In this document: piece after piece, positions 57,540-64,000 of the stretch
Layout of the letters: every line of letters starts with the position of its first letter
Numbering within the stretch: the first letter of the stretch is position 1
From: Candidatus Poribacteria bacterium
Lineage (GTDB): Bacteria > Poribacteria > WGA-4E > PCPOR2b
Reading direction: 5' to 3'
Assembly: GCA_003635265.1 (NCBI GenBank)
Contig: PYIZ01000030.1
Location: 18,012 to 82,011, forward strand
Length of the DNA stretch: 64,000 nucleotides
Notes under the pieces: model-generated
Told to the model about the DNA's origin: nothing
The model's input: only the letters and a program-made list of their open reading frames with translations
The model's database searches: none
Made by a program: the position numbers and the translations under genes

Positions 57540-58700
57540 TTACTCAAAGACCTCAAATGCGCCGTTTTTGACGGTAAGGACTATCGGGTCATAAACCGCC
57601 TCTCCGTTGGGGTCAAAAGAGAATTTACCCAAAACAGTGTCCAAATCTGTGGTCTTCGCTAGTGCGTCCCGAATCGCATTTGCATTGATAGATTGCGCGT
57701 TTGCAATTGCCATAGCGAGAATATGGAACGCCGCATGCGACTGCGCCGCCCAAGCAGCCGGCTCTGCCGCGTATGTCCTGATATAACTCTCGACGAACGC
57801 TCGACTCAATGGCGTGTCAGCCGTGCTGAGCCAACCTATAGAAGTAACTGCGCCCTCGGCAGCCTCACCCGCGGCTTCCACCTCAATACTGGTCAGTTCG
57901 GGAACAATAACGTGTATACCGGGCATGAGATCGCGCGCCTGAATCAGAATCGGAGGTATGTGAGATCCCAGAGCGGAGATAAAGAGGACATCAGGATTTA
58001 ACTTCATTATCCGCGTTAATTGCGCCGAAAAGTCGGTCTCGTCACCTGCGTAGATCTCTGTGGCGACAATCTGGACACCGCTCTCGTCAAGCGCAGCCCT
58101 GAACGCTTCGTCACTTCGCGTAGAGTAGGTATCGCGGTGGTGATATATTGTAGCTGCCCTCTTGTAACCGTATTTCTTGTGAGTCGCCTTGACCGCAGCG
58201 GGATTAAGAACACCTGAGTTCAGCCCTGAGCGGAAGATAAAATCGCCACGCGCACTCAGACCGGGGGCAGACGAGACCGAGCTAACAATGATAACACTAT
58301 TTTCTTGGGCAATTTGAATTACCTCTTCAAGCTGCGTTGAAATAGCAAAACCCACGATAGCAGGCACCCCATCTTGATGAATCAATTTCTTGACCGGTTC
58401 AACGGCGCTCACGCTTTGATCATCCTCAACGATGAACGTGATTTTGGTATTGCCGAGGATTCCTGACTCGTTCATCTGTTTGCGGGCGAGCTCGAAACCA
58501 TTTAGCATTGACAGACCATACGGGGAAGCGAATTGCCCGGTCTGAGCTATAACCACGCCAACGGAAATCTCTCTCTCTACATCTTCCGCCTCAGCTGGTG
58601 CGACGACAAGTTGCCCAAACGGGTTATAGACGGAAAGCCCCACAATGAGCGTAGCAATTGTCAAGACAGACGCGAATTTGGTGAACTGCCTGATGTTCAT
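57540..58700 (-). CDS. ABC transporter substrate-binding protein (LivJ/branched-chain amino-acid type)
   Basis: A 386-residue periplasmic binding protein. It has an N-terminal signal segment ('SVLTIATLIVGLSVYNP'), then 'EISVGVVIAQTGQFASPYGLSMLNGFELARKQMNESG' (written in part), the opening of the type I periplasmic-binding fold, followed by 'VPAIVGFAISTQLEEVIQIA' and 'SVIIVSSVSSAPGLS', as in LivJ/AmiC proteins. The ligand may be an amino acid, amide or other small molecule. AGGAGG precedes ATG 58700. No permease or ATPase genes are adjacent, so it is an orphan binding protein. Confidence 0.9.
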   Translation of the reverse strand: MNIRQFTKFASVLTIATLIVGLSVYNPFGQLVVAPAEAEDVEREISVGVVIAQTGQFASPYGLSMLNGFELARKQMNESGILGNTKITFIVEDDQSVSAVEPVKKLIHQDGVPAIVGFAISTQLEEVIQIAQENSVIIVSSVSSAPGLSARGDFIFRSGLNSGVLNPAAVKATHKKYGYKRAATIYHHRDTYSTRSDEAFRAALDESGVQIVATEIYAGDETDFSAQLTRIMKLNPDVLFISALGSHIPPILIQARDLMPGIHVIVPELTSIEVEAAGEAAEGAVTSIGWLSTADTPLSRAFVESYIRTYAAEPAAWAAQSHAAFHILAMAIANAQSINANAIRDALAKTTDLDTVLGKFSFDPNGEAVYDPIVLTVKNGAFEVFE

Positions 58701-58859
58701 TTTGAACCTCCTGTGGTTGTTAAAGGAAAAAATAAGCGATTCGACATTTTTATTGGCAATGGGGATATGCTGAAGAATAAGGCAAAAATATCATACGTCT
58801 GTACCTCAACAGAAGTGAAAAAAAGGTTGATCCTAGAGCATCTATCATGATTGTCTCAT

Positions 58860-59972
58860 CTAATTTTCGTCTATGTAAACCACGGGCATGTTACACCCAA
58901 AGTGTTCGACTAAATCTTTTACAATCTCTTTTTTTACATTATTGTTGATATTCGCTTGAACATAAATGCCAGTGCCTCCTATCGGTTTAGGGCTCGCACC
59001 TCTCGGAAAATCGGCGTCAGGATTTTTTGAGAAATGGTGAGGTTTTAGTTGTAAGACCTCTTCAAATTGATTGGGGTAAACTTCAGACAAGATTTCACAG
59101 AAGCGGGCTAAAAATTCAACCCAAGATTTTACCTCATGCGTGTCGCCTTCAAACGTAAATGCTTTGATTTTCTTGCCTATCCAAGTCTGATCTAGCTCGA
59201 GAACCTCATCGGAGTCAAGGTCCCCTGTGGGCGGAGAGGGTTCATCCGCTTCTCCGCCTTCATCGGATTCTGGATCTGGTGATGGTGGACCGGCTGTCCC
59301 AACCTTAAGCGCCTTCAATGTTTGCTGGATAATTTCTGTGATTCGCTGCCTCTGCTCTGGTGTATTTATGGCGATGTTGGTAGAAGATGCGATATGGTTG
59401 ACAAAATCTTCCGTAGGAGATTCTAGTTGCCCGGTCAAAAATTCCTGAATCGCTTTTGAATACTTCAAGTCTCGCGCGGCGGCAAGTGCTTTATCTAAAT
59501 CGAAGCGAGATTTGGTGAACGGTTTAAGTTCAGCAACAAGAGATGGCTGAATATCAAATAGGTCAAACTCAAGAAAGGGATCGCTATCCATTAGGTTTGG
59601 TTTGTCCAAATCGGTGTAAAATCGGTATAAACGCCCGTCCGTCAGAACGCCGAAACGGGTCTCTTGAACCGCAGCAAAGTAGTCCTCAAGTTGTCCGGTG
59701 TGAGCGTCTAAATCTTCCCCCAACTGCTTGCATTCAACTATCATGATTGGAGCGTCATCTTTTTTAATCGCATAGTCAACCGTTTTAGGCTTAGGCCCCC
59801 CACGCATATCGGCTGGATATTGCCTTTGCATGTCTGTCAGGGTTCGTTGGTATCCCAATAACTCAATGAAAGGCTCAAAACATAACATCTCTGTGTTTGC
59901 TTCGTCCAGATCCTGATTGGTATATTCTTTGATGGTATCAGATAGATCTTGAAGTTTCTCAATTAAGCCCAT
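58860..59972 (-). CDS. HsdR N-terminal-domain (type I restriction) nuclease-like protein, stand-alone
   Basis: A 370-residue protein whose first 150 residues match the N-terminal nuclease domain of type I restriction R subunits: 'CFEPFIELLGYQ', 'KTVDYAIKKDDAPIMIVECKQLG' with Asp66, Glu80 and Lys82 as the PD-(D/E)XK residues, and 'AVQETRFGVLTDGRLYRFYTD'. The helicase domains of HsdR are missing; instead an acidic linker ('DPESDEGGEADEPSP', about 230-245) leads to a C-terminal domain with 'KIKAFTFEGDTHEVKSWVEFLARFCEIL'. Stand-alone proteins of this kind occur widely with unknown function; there are no HsdM/HsdS genes nearby. TAGGAGGGG precedes the ATG. Confidence 0.85.
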   Translation of the reverse strand: MGLIEKLQDLSDTIKEYTNQDLDEANTEMLCFEPFIELLGYQRTLTDMQRQYPADMRGGPKPKTVDYAIKKDDAPIMIVECKQLGEDLDAHTGQLEDYFAAVQETRFGVLTDGRLYRFYTDLDKPNLMDSDPFLEFDLFDIQPSLVAELKPFTKSRFDLDKALAAARDLKYSKAIQEFLTGQLESPTEDFVNHIASSTNIAINTPEQRQRITEIIQQTLKALKVGTAGPPSPDPESDEGGEADEPSPPTGDLDSDEVLELDQTWIGKKIKAFTFEGDTHEVKSWVEFLARFCEILSEVYPNQFEEVLQLKPHHFSKNPDADFPRGASPKPIGGTGIYVQANINNNVKKEIVKDLVEHFGCNMPVVYIDEN

Positions 59973-60052
59973 AAACCCCTCCTACGATTTCGTTATCTAA
60001 CTTATTCAGGGTTTTAGTGATTCTTATTACGTCTATCCCCAGTAACACCTCC

Positions 60053-60225
60053 GTAGGTCGGGCATCCCCGGTCTCGGGATCCTCTCGGACTTGCCCGACC
60101 GAAAGCTCTAGTGAGTGACAGGTACATTTCTCTTCAGAGGAGACTAACGTATCCGATTCACCAATTCAATGAACTAATGAATCGATGAACCAACATAGCC
60201 CCAGAGGGGCGATAGGTGTATAGCA
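60053..60225. repeat. GTCGGGCA/TGCCCGAC inverted repeat, 8-bp array and CCCCAGAGGGGC hairpin
   Basis: GTAGGTCGGGCA (60053-60064) pairs with TGCCCGACC (60092-60100) across a 27-bp inner palindromic part; further on come the 8-bp array (60163-60196) and AGCCCCAGAGGGGCGATAGG. No gene is visible here. Confidence 0.75.
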
Positions 60226-60230
60226 CATCG

Positions 60231-60428
60231 TTAAATACTGCCCCTTGATTCCTTAATCACTTTAATAAGCGATTTGACATCTTCATCGGTGACAGGGATC
60301 GGCTGTTCTATTATCTTAATCAGACGCTGTGCAGCCTTATTTTTGGGTGCTGTTTCCGCACATGGACGCTTAACAATATCCCCTGTGGATTTGTGAATCA
60401 CTTTCTGCGTACTTTTTTCAGTATTCAC
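60231..60428 (-). CDS. Small hypothetical protein, 65 residues
   Basis: A short, basic protein with 'AAQRLIKIIEQPIPVTDEDVKSLIKVIKESRG' as two helices joined by a turn. The GTG start at 60428 is supported by GGAGGG seven bases upstream. No domain is recognised. It lies downstream of the large methyltransferase gene on the same strand, with 116 bp between, which contain a short hairpin (TCTGTAA/TTACAGA at 60453-60475). It may be an accessory of the restriction-modification locus, but nothing in the sequence shows this. Confidence 0.65.
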   Translation of the reverse strand: MNTEKSTQKVIHKSTGDIVKRPCAETAPKNKAAQRLIKIIEQPIPVTDEDVKSLIKVIKESRGSI

Positions 60429-60544
60429 AACTGACCCTCCGTTAGGTCAGATTCTGTAATCACACGGGTTACAGAGATATAGTAAAAGTATTATAACCTG
60501 AGATTCGTGCAACAAACGGCAGCCCCGAATTCATACACAATTGC

Positions 60545-62377
60545 TCACGGTTTTCTAAGAATAATTACTGTTTCATAGTAATCATCTAGAGAACGAGGCC
60601 TCGCATTTCTGTTTGACTTTTTGAGTTGTACATCTATTAGATCTTCAACATCAAAACCCGCCTTTTGTGCCTCTTCAGTAAGCAACTCAGCTGTAGGGAC
60701 TGCATAAAGTATTTCTCGCGTTGAAAATTTATAAAAGGTATTTTGCTTACCACTCACTAACGCAACAAAAGCTCCACGATTTAACACGCGGTACATTTCA
60801 CTAAAGGACTGCCGCATATCTAAAAAATATCTAGCTGTAGGTTCTGCCTTCACATCGCGCAATTCGTCTTGTGCAAGCCAAGCAACAACCTTCATCTCCT
60901 TCTCACTAAGCTGCGATAAATCAACATTGTGTCCAGTCATGCCGCCAACAGCATCATCTATCAGACTATCCACGTCCGACACGCCAAGTGTCCGAAGTGA
61001 TATGGCTCTTGCTTTTGCATAGCTCTCTCTACCACTTGAAGCCGGCAAATACGGGGGTGATGTTACCAATATATCAAAATTAGTTACTTCCCTCGGTAAA
61101 CTTCTTGCGTCTCCAATTATTGCTTTGGCTGGTGCTAGATTTATCCTCAAAACTTCCTTCAGCCATTCCCCTACCGCCGCAACTTTAACATAGTTCCGCA
61201 ATGACCGAGAAAATATATCTAAAAGGGGTGTTTTCGCAAAACTCAAAGAGAAGCGTCCGCTGCCTGTTCCTAATATCCGCATTTTTACCTTACGTGCAAT
61301 TGCATCGGAAATCAGCACCTGGATTAGCTCACGAATTTCCGGAGTTGATATTTCCAGTGCCAACCTTAGCAAATTCACGTCTTCTACTAATTCACTTGTG
61401 ACATCAGCAGTCATTTTCCTGTTTTTAAGCAACCACTCTGGGAAGAGTTCTTTTTCACTCAGGTACTTTCTAAGCTGTGGGTCTCTCAATAAAGTTCTTT
61501 GTCCGCTCCTAGACATCTCAATCTCATCAATGATACGAACATGTTCTTCTTCTAGCAAGCTACTTTCATAATTTAACGCCTCAATTTTTGTGTTTGATAT
61601 AAGGACAGATAGTGGATCTAAATCTATCCCCGTACTTTCAAACCCAAGTGTTGCTGCCTCAAGCAGTGTTGTACCGCTACCAACAAAATTATCAATAACT
61701 TTTAATGGCACCCTATCAATAGTATTGCTTCCTATGTTGATCAGAGCACGCACCATTCTAGGGAAAAACTTAGCTTTGTAATAATGAATATCATGCGATA
61801 AAAGAGACGATGAATTTTTGACTTTTAACGCTTCAAAAACAATTTTCTTTGCTCGCGGAATATTTGTCTTGCCAAACAAGCCTGCCAGCAATAGGTCTAA
61901 ATTTTTCTTCACCTCTTCCGGCGTTTTAGACCTCATCAGCGGTGTTTGAGAAAGCTCAAATATCGTAAAGTGCGGGATTGCCTCAATAAGGAGTAGTGCC
62001 CCTCTCTCACAATATCGAAGCACATTTCCACAATTCCCCTGAACCTGATTAAGGTAGGCTACAACAACACAATCGTTTTCTGTAAAACAATATATTCTTT
62101 CGATAAAGCTAAGACACTTTATGAGCCTAGATAGCTTATTGACTGGAGCATGGGCAGCAAACCCTTGAACTCCATTAGAACGACAATGAGAACTAGGCTT
62201 CGATAAACCTTCCAAACCTGCACTAGAAGGTTCAAGCTTCTCCAAATTCGCCATATTCGCTACGCTTTCCAATTGTACAGACATCAACGCTTCAAGTTCC
62301 AACCGTGCGAGCAAAATGTCGCCTTCAATATCAATATTTTGTCTCAGTTTAAAATAAAATCTAGCTAGGTTATTCAT
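60545..62377 (-). CDS. DNA methyltransferase (SPPY-type, N4-cytosine/N6-adenine)
   Basis: A 610-residue protein. The C-terminal 380 residues carry the methyltransferase: 'LSHDIHYYKAKFFPRMVRAL' (family lead-in, 193-212), 'VIDNFVGSGTTLLEAATLGFESTGIDLDP' (motif I, shown in part, 228-255), and 'DILVTSPPYLPASSGRESY' (motif IV, SPPY 440-443). The order, IV after I, is that of the beta/gamma type. The first 190 residues are less conserved and could be a target-recognition part. It overlaps the upstream endonuclease-like frame by 8 bp, so it is a restriction-modification pair. The region is visibly more A+T-rich than the rest of the window, which suggests horizontal transfer. Confidence 0.88.
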   Translation of the reverse strand: MNNLARFYFKLRQNIDIEGDILLARLELEALMSVQLESVANMANLEKLEPSSAGLEGLSKPSSHCRSNGVQGFAAHAPVNKLSRLIKCLSFIERIYCFTENDCVVVAYLNQVQGNCGNVLRYCERGALLLIEAIPHFTIFELSQTPLMRSKTPEEVKKNLDLLLAGLFGKTNIPRAKKIVFEALKVKNSSSLLSHDIHYYKAKFFPRMVRALINIGSNTIDRVPLKVIDNFVGSGTTLLEAATLGFESTGIDLDPLSVLISNTKIEALNYESSLLEEEHVRIIDEIEMSRSGQRTLLRDPQLRKYLSEKELFPEWLLKNRKMTADVTSELVEDVNLLRLALEISTPEIRELIQVLISDAIARKVKMRILGTGSGRFSLSFAKTPLLDIFSRSLRNYVKVAAVGEWLKEVLRINLAPAKAIIGDARSLPREVTNFDILVTSPPYLPASSGRESYAKARAISLRTLGVSDVDSLIDDAVGGMTGHNVDLSQLSEKEMKVVAWLAQDELRDVKAEPTARYFLDMRQSFSEMYRVLNRGAFVALVSGKQNTFYKFSTREILYAVPTAELLTEEAQKAGFDVEDLIDVQLKKSNRNARPRSLDDYYETVIILRKP

Positions 62378-63200
62378 TCAGAAATGATTCCACAAATCCT
62401 TTTGAACTAAACAATTTCTCTATCCGACTGTCGTAAAAAAGAGATCCTGTAAAACACAATACAGCATCATAAAGATTAAAAACACCGTTTTTCTTAAACA
62501 CTCTCATTTCACCTTCATAGGCACTGTTCTTTAAGTCAATCTCGTACTCAGGTTTTGTCCACAAAACATTTTTTATATCTTCAAGATAGCGGTCATTTGC
62601 ACGATTGGGAAAGAAGTTAGAAACGAGGATCGCCAAAATATTCATCCCAGGAACTTTCTCCTTAAAGTAAGCTCCTAGCTTTAAGACTTGATAAGTCCCT
62701 TTTTTAATGTCATCGGTCCTATCAAGACCGGGTGCATTCTTTGAATCGTCAATACTACCACCACACCCACATGTAATCCACTTCCGATTATCTATATTTC
62801 CGTAAATGTCTCGTCCTTTCCTACTGTAGACATCTTGAAGTTCACTCCATGCCTCAATAACCAACGCAGTGTTACTTTTATCACTCACATATTTAATTAG
62901 GGCTGGATAGGGCCAATCTACCACGCTATTAGCTCCGAGTGAAATTCGTAAATTCCTATGGGCAATATAAAGACTCATCCCATCTTTCACGGTTTGTGCT
63001 GTTACAGAAGAATGGTCTCTCAACTGCTTAGTCACACCATCTCTCACTTCTGTCATGGGTTTCGACAATGACACCTCAAGTGGATAAACAACTAGCGGTG
63101 ATGATTTAACTTCCGCGAGAATAAGCAATTCTTCATCTGAAACCACTAAATCAACATCTCCACGGCGGTCTGTTGACTTAGAGCCTGTTTTAAAAGTCAT
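62370..63200 (-). CDS. PD-(D/E)XK endonuclease-like protein, 5'-truncated by an IS element
   Basis: A 276-residue open frame. A nuclease core is seen close to the N-terminus: 'RRGDVDLVVSDEELLILAEVKSS', with Asp15/Asp17, Glu30 and Lys32, which is unusually close to residue 1. The first seven codons ('MTFKTGS') are made from the end of the adjacent IS5-type element, so the genuine N-terminus is missing. The C-terminal two thirds are alpha/beta and contain 'WITCGCGGSIDD'. Its end overlaps the methyltransferase gene by 8 bp, which points to a type II restriction enzyme. The ATG overlaps the transposase stop (ATGA), so the remnant might still be translated by coupling. Confidence 0.75.
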   Translation of the reverse strand: MTFKTGSKSTDRRGDVDLVVSDEELLILAEVKSSPLVVYPLEVSLSKPMTEVRDGVTKQLRDHSSVTAQTVKDGMSLYIAHRNLRISLGANSVVDWPYPALIKYVSDKSNTALVIEAWSELQDVYSRKGRDIYGNIDNRKWITCGCGGSIDDSKNAPGLDRTDDIKKGTYQVLKLGAYFKEKVPGMNILAILVSNFFPNRANDRYLEDIKNVLWTKPEYEIDLKNSAYEGEMRVFKKNGVFNLYDAVLCFTGSLFYDSRIEKLFSSKGFVESFLNE

Positions 63201-64000
63201 TTGATACGGTTTTGCATCAAGTAAATGGAAGCAATGTACACCATCGCTTCAGCGGTTTCGGCAGAGCGTTCATAGTCCAAAGTCAATCGGCGAAACCGAC
63301 CGAACCAAGAAAAGGTGCGTTCCACAATCCAACGTAATGGAACGACCACAAATCCCGATTGCCTAAGAGATGGGGCAATGTCCAATTGACACTGATGCGC
63401 CATATATAACCAGTCGCCTAATTTTCCACGATAGCCAGCATCGGCGCAGACTAACTGAATCGTTATGTGCCACCTAAAGATTTCTGTTAATAACTCTATT
63501 GCGACTCGGTTATCACTGATATTTGCATCAGTGACCTTCACCCGCAATGGAATGCCAATTGTATCGGTGACTATGTGGCGTTTACGACCTTTGACTTTCT
63601 TATGTGCATCAAAGCCGCGAGTATCTGCCAGTTCGGTCGTTTTAACGGATTGGCTGTCAATGATAGCTACTGTCGGTGAAGGTGCTTTGCCAATATCACA
63701 ACGGATTTGCTCGTGAAGTGCTTGATGAATCATAAGCCATGTGCCATCAGTTTTCCATTTTCTGAAATGGGAGTAGACCGTTTGCCATGGCGGCATCTGA
63801 TGCGGGAGCATTCGCCATTGACACCCTGATTTGACTATATAAAAGATAGCGTTGATAATTGCACGCATCTTCCACTTGAGAGGTCTGCCTACCGGCGAAG
63901 GTTTTGGCAGATAAGGTAACAGTCGGCACCATTGGGCATCCGTCAAATCCGTGGGATAGTTTGTTTGGGTCATGTTTATGCCTTTCATTGGAGTTGGATT
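63181..64000 (-). mobile_element. IS5-family insertion sequence (partial; right end outside the window)
   Basis: The left end is placed at about 63181, where GAGCCTGTTTTAAAAGTCA, an IS5-type terminal sequence, adjoins the endonuclease frame. The transposase gene occupies most of the rest. The other terminal repeat, expected upstream of the transposase start, lies beyond base 64000. Confidence 0.75.
63197..63973 (-). CDS. IS5-family DDE transposase
   Basis: A 258-residue transposase. The N-terminal DUF4096 segment 'LTDAQWCRLLPYLPKP' and 'NAIFYIVKSGCQWRMLPHQMPPWQTVYSHFRKW' (in part) are followed by the DDE domain: 'AIIDSQSVKTTELADTRGFDAHKKVKGRKRHI' (first Asp, shown in part), 'LVCADAGYRG' (second Asp) and 'WIVERTFSWFGRFRRL' with the catalytic Glu in the Y-(2)-R-type region. 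It is a single, intact frame, so the element may still be active. The start ATG 63973 has AAAGG upstream; ATG 63988 is the alternative. The length fits the single-frame IS5 subgroups. Confidence 0.92.
   Translation of the reverse strand: MTQTNYPTDLTDAQWCRLLPYLPKPSPVGRPLKWKMRAIINAIFYIVKSGCQWRMLPHQMPPWQTVYSHFRKWKTDGTWLMIHQALHEQIRCDIGKAPSPTVAIIDSQSVKTTELADTRGFDAHKKVKGRKRHIVTDTIGIPLRVKVTDANISDNRVAIELLTEIFRWHITIQLVCADAGYRGKLGDWLYMAHQCQLDIAPSLRQSGFVVVPLRWIVERTFSWFGRFRRLTLDYERSAETAEAMVYIASIYLMQNRIK

Noticed and set aside
60453..60475. TCTGTAA/TTACAGA hairpin as a terminator of the methyltransferase gene
   Set aside because: No T-run follows on the minus strand, and the small GTG-start gene lies just beyond with its own ribosome-binding site.
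1..64000. tRNA, rRNA, riboswitch or replication-origin signals
   Set aside because: I looked for T-loop strings, conserved rRNA stretches and DnaA-box clusters and found none that were convincing; without a covariance search this is not absolute.

Overview
The window looks like part of a chromosome from an uncultured, environmental, outer-membrane-bearing bacterium, most likely Candidatus Poribacteria or a close relative (inference). Support: a TonB protein, a TonB-dependent receptor ending in Phe, a secreted cohesin-type protein whose C-terminal sorting-like domain carries the 'NYPNPFNPETWIPYQL' signature, and an abundance of aldo/keto reductases, Gfo/Idh/MocA oxidoreductases, hydantoinase-B-type, TauD and phytanoyl-CoA dioxygenase, and sugar-isomerase genes. 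No rRNA, tRNA or CRISPR array was recognised.

Layout. 0-9.5 kb: the tail of a Rieske ferredoxin, a TrmJ-like RNA methyltransferase, a DAO-type flavoenzyme divergent from a nitroreductase, MurJ, a DUF4268 protein with CinA, an unknown protein and an aldo/keto reductase. 9.8-12.8 kb: a plus-strand operon of Gfo/Idh, sugar isomerase and aldo/keto reductase behind a perfect sigma70-type promoter. 12.9-17.1 kb: a BNR sialidase-like protein, an aldo/keto reductase with an adenylate-kinase-like gene, and a DUF4926 gene broken by TGA. 17.2-25.3 kb: a minus-strand catabolic block (mannonate-dehydratase-like, two HyuB paralogues without HyuA, DUF3830, Asp/Glu-racemase-like, acetoacetate-decarboxylase-like, DAO flavoenzyme). 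25.5-34 kb: AcoX-like kinase, aldo/keto reductase, secreted cohesin protein, TonB-dependent receptor and a SucCD pair. 34-42.5 kb: a two-gene membrane operon with a terminator, CitE-like lyase, Gfo/Idh, an unknown TIM-barrel-like protein, TauD, and PhyH. 42.7-51 kb: an enolase-superfamily enzyme, a metallophosphoesterase, a tandem-domain protein, an SDR, TonB and a penicillin acylase. 51-64 kb: a region with defence and mobile character (VapBC-like pair, D12 adenine methylase, HsdR-N-like nuclease domain, a methylase plus a PD-(D/E)XK endonuclease whose 5' end is cut by an IS5-family element), mixed with DapA-like, GHMP kinase, Mut7-C and ABC-transporter binding-protein genes.

The most striking feature is the intergenic DNA. 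Nearly every gap is built from a few dispersed repeat families: a 28-bp hairpin starting GTAGTAGGC (six copies, with compensated stem changes), a perfect 31-bp palindrome (two copies), a two-hairpin cruciform with GTAGTA/TACTAC ends, tandem 8-bp AATGAACC/AATGAACT arrays, degenerate ACGCATCACGTTTCACG strings, and pyrimidine-rich TTTTCTCG tracts. Some of these contribute to genes: the 8-bp array supplies the start codon of the TonB-dependent receptor, and the CGTGATGCGT string supplies the C-termini and stop codons of two enzymes. Several classical -35/-10 promoters with 17-bp spacing are visible, mostly immediately beside these repeats.
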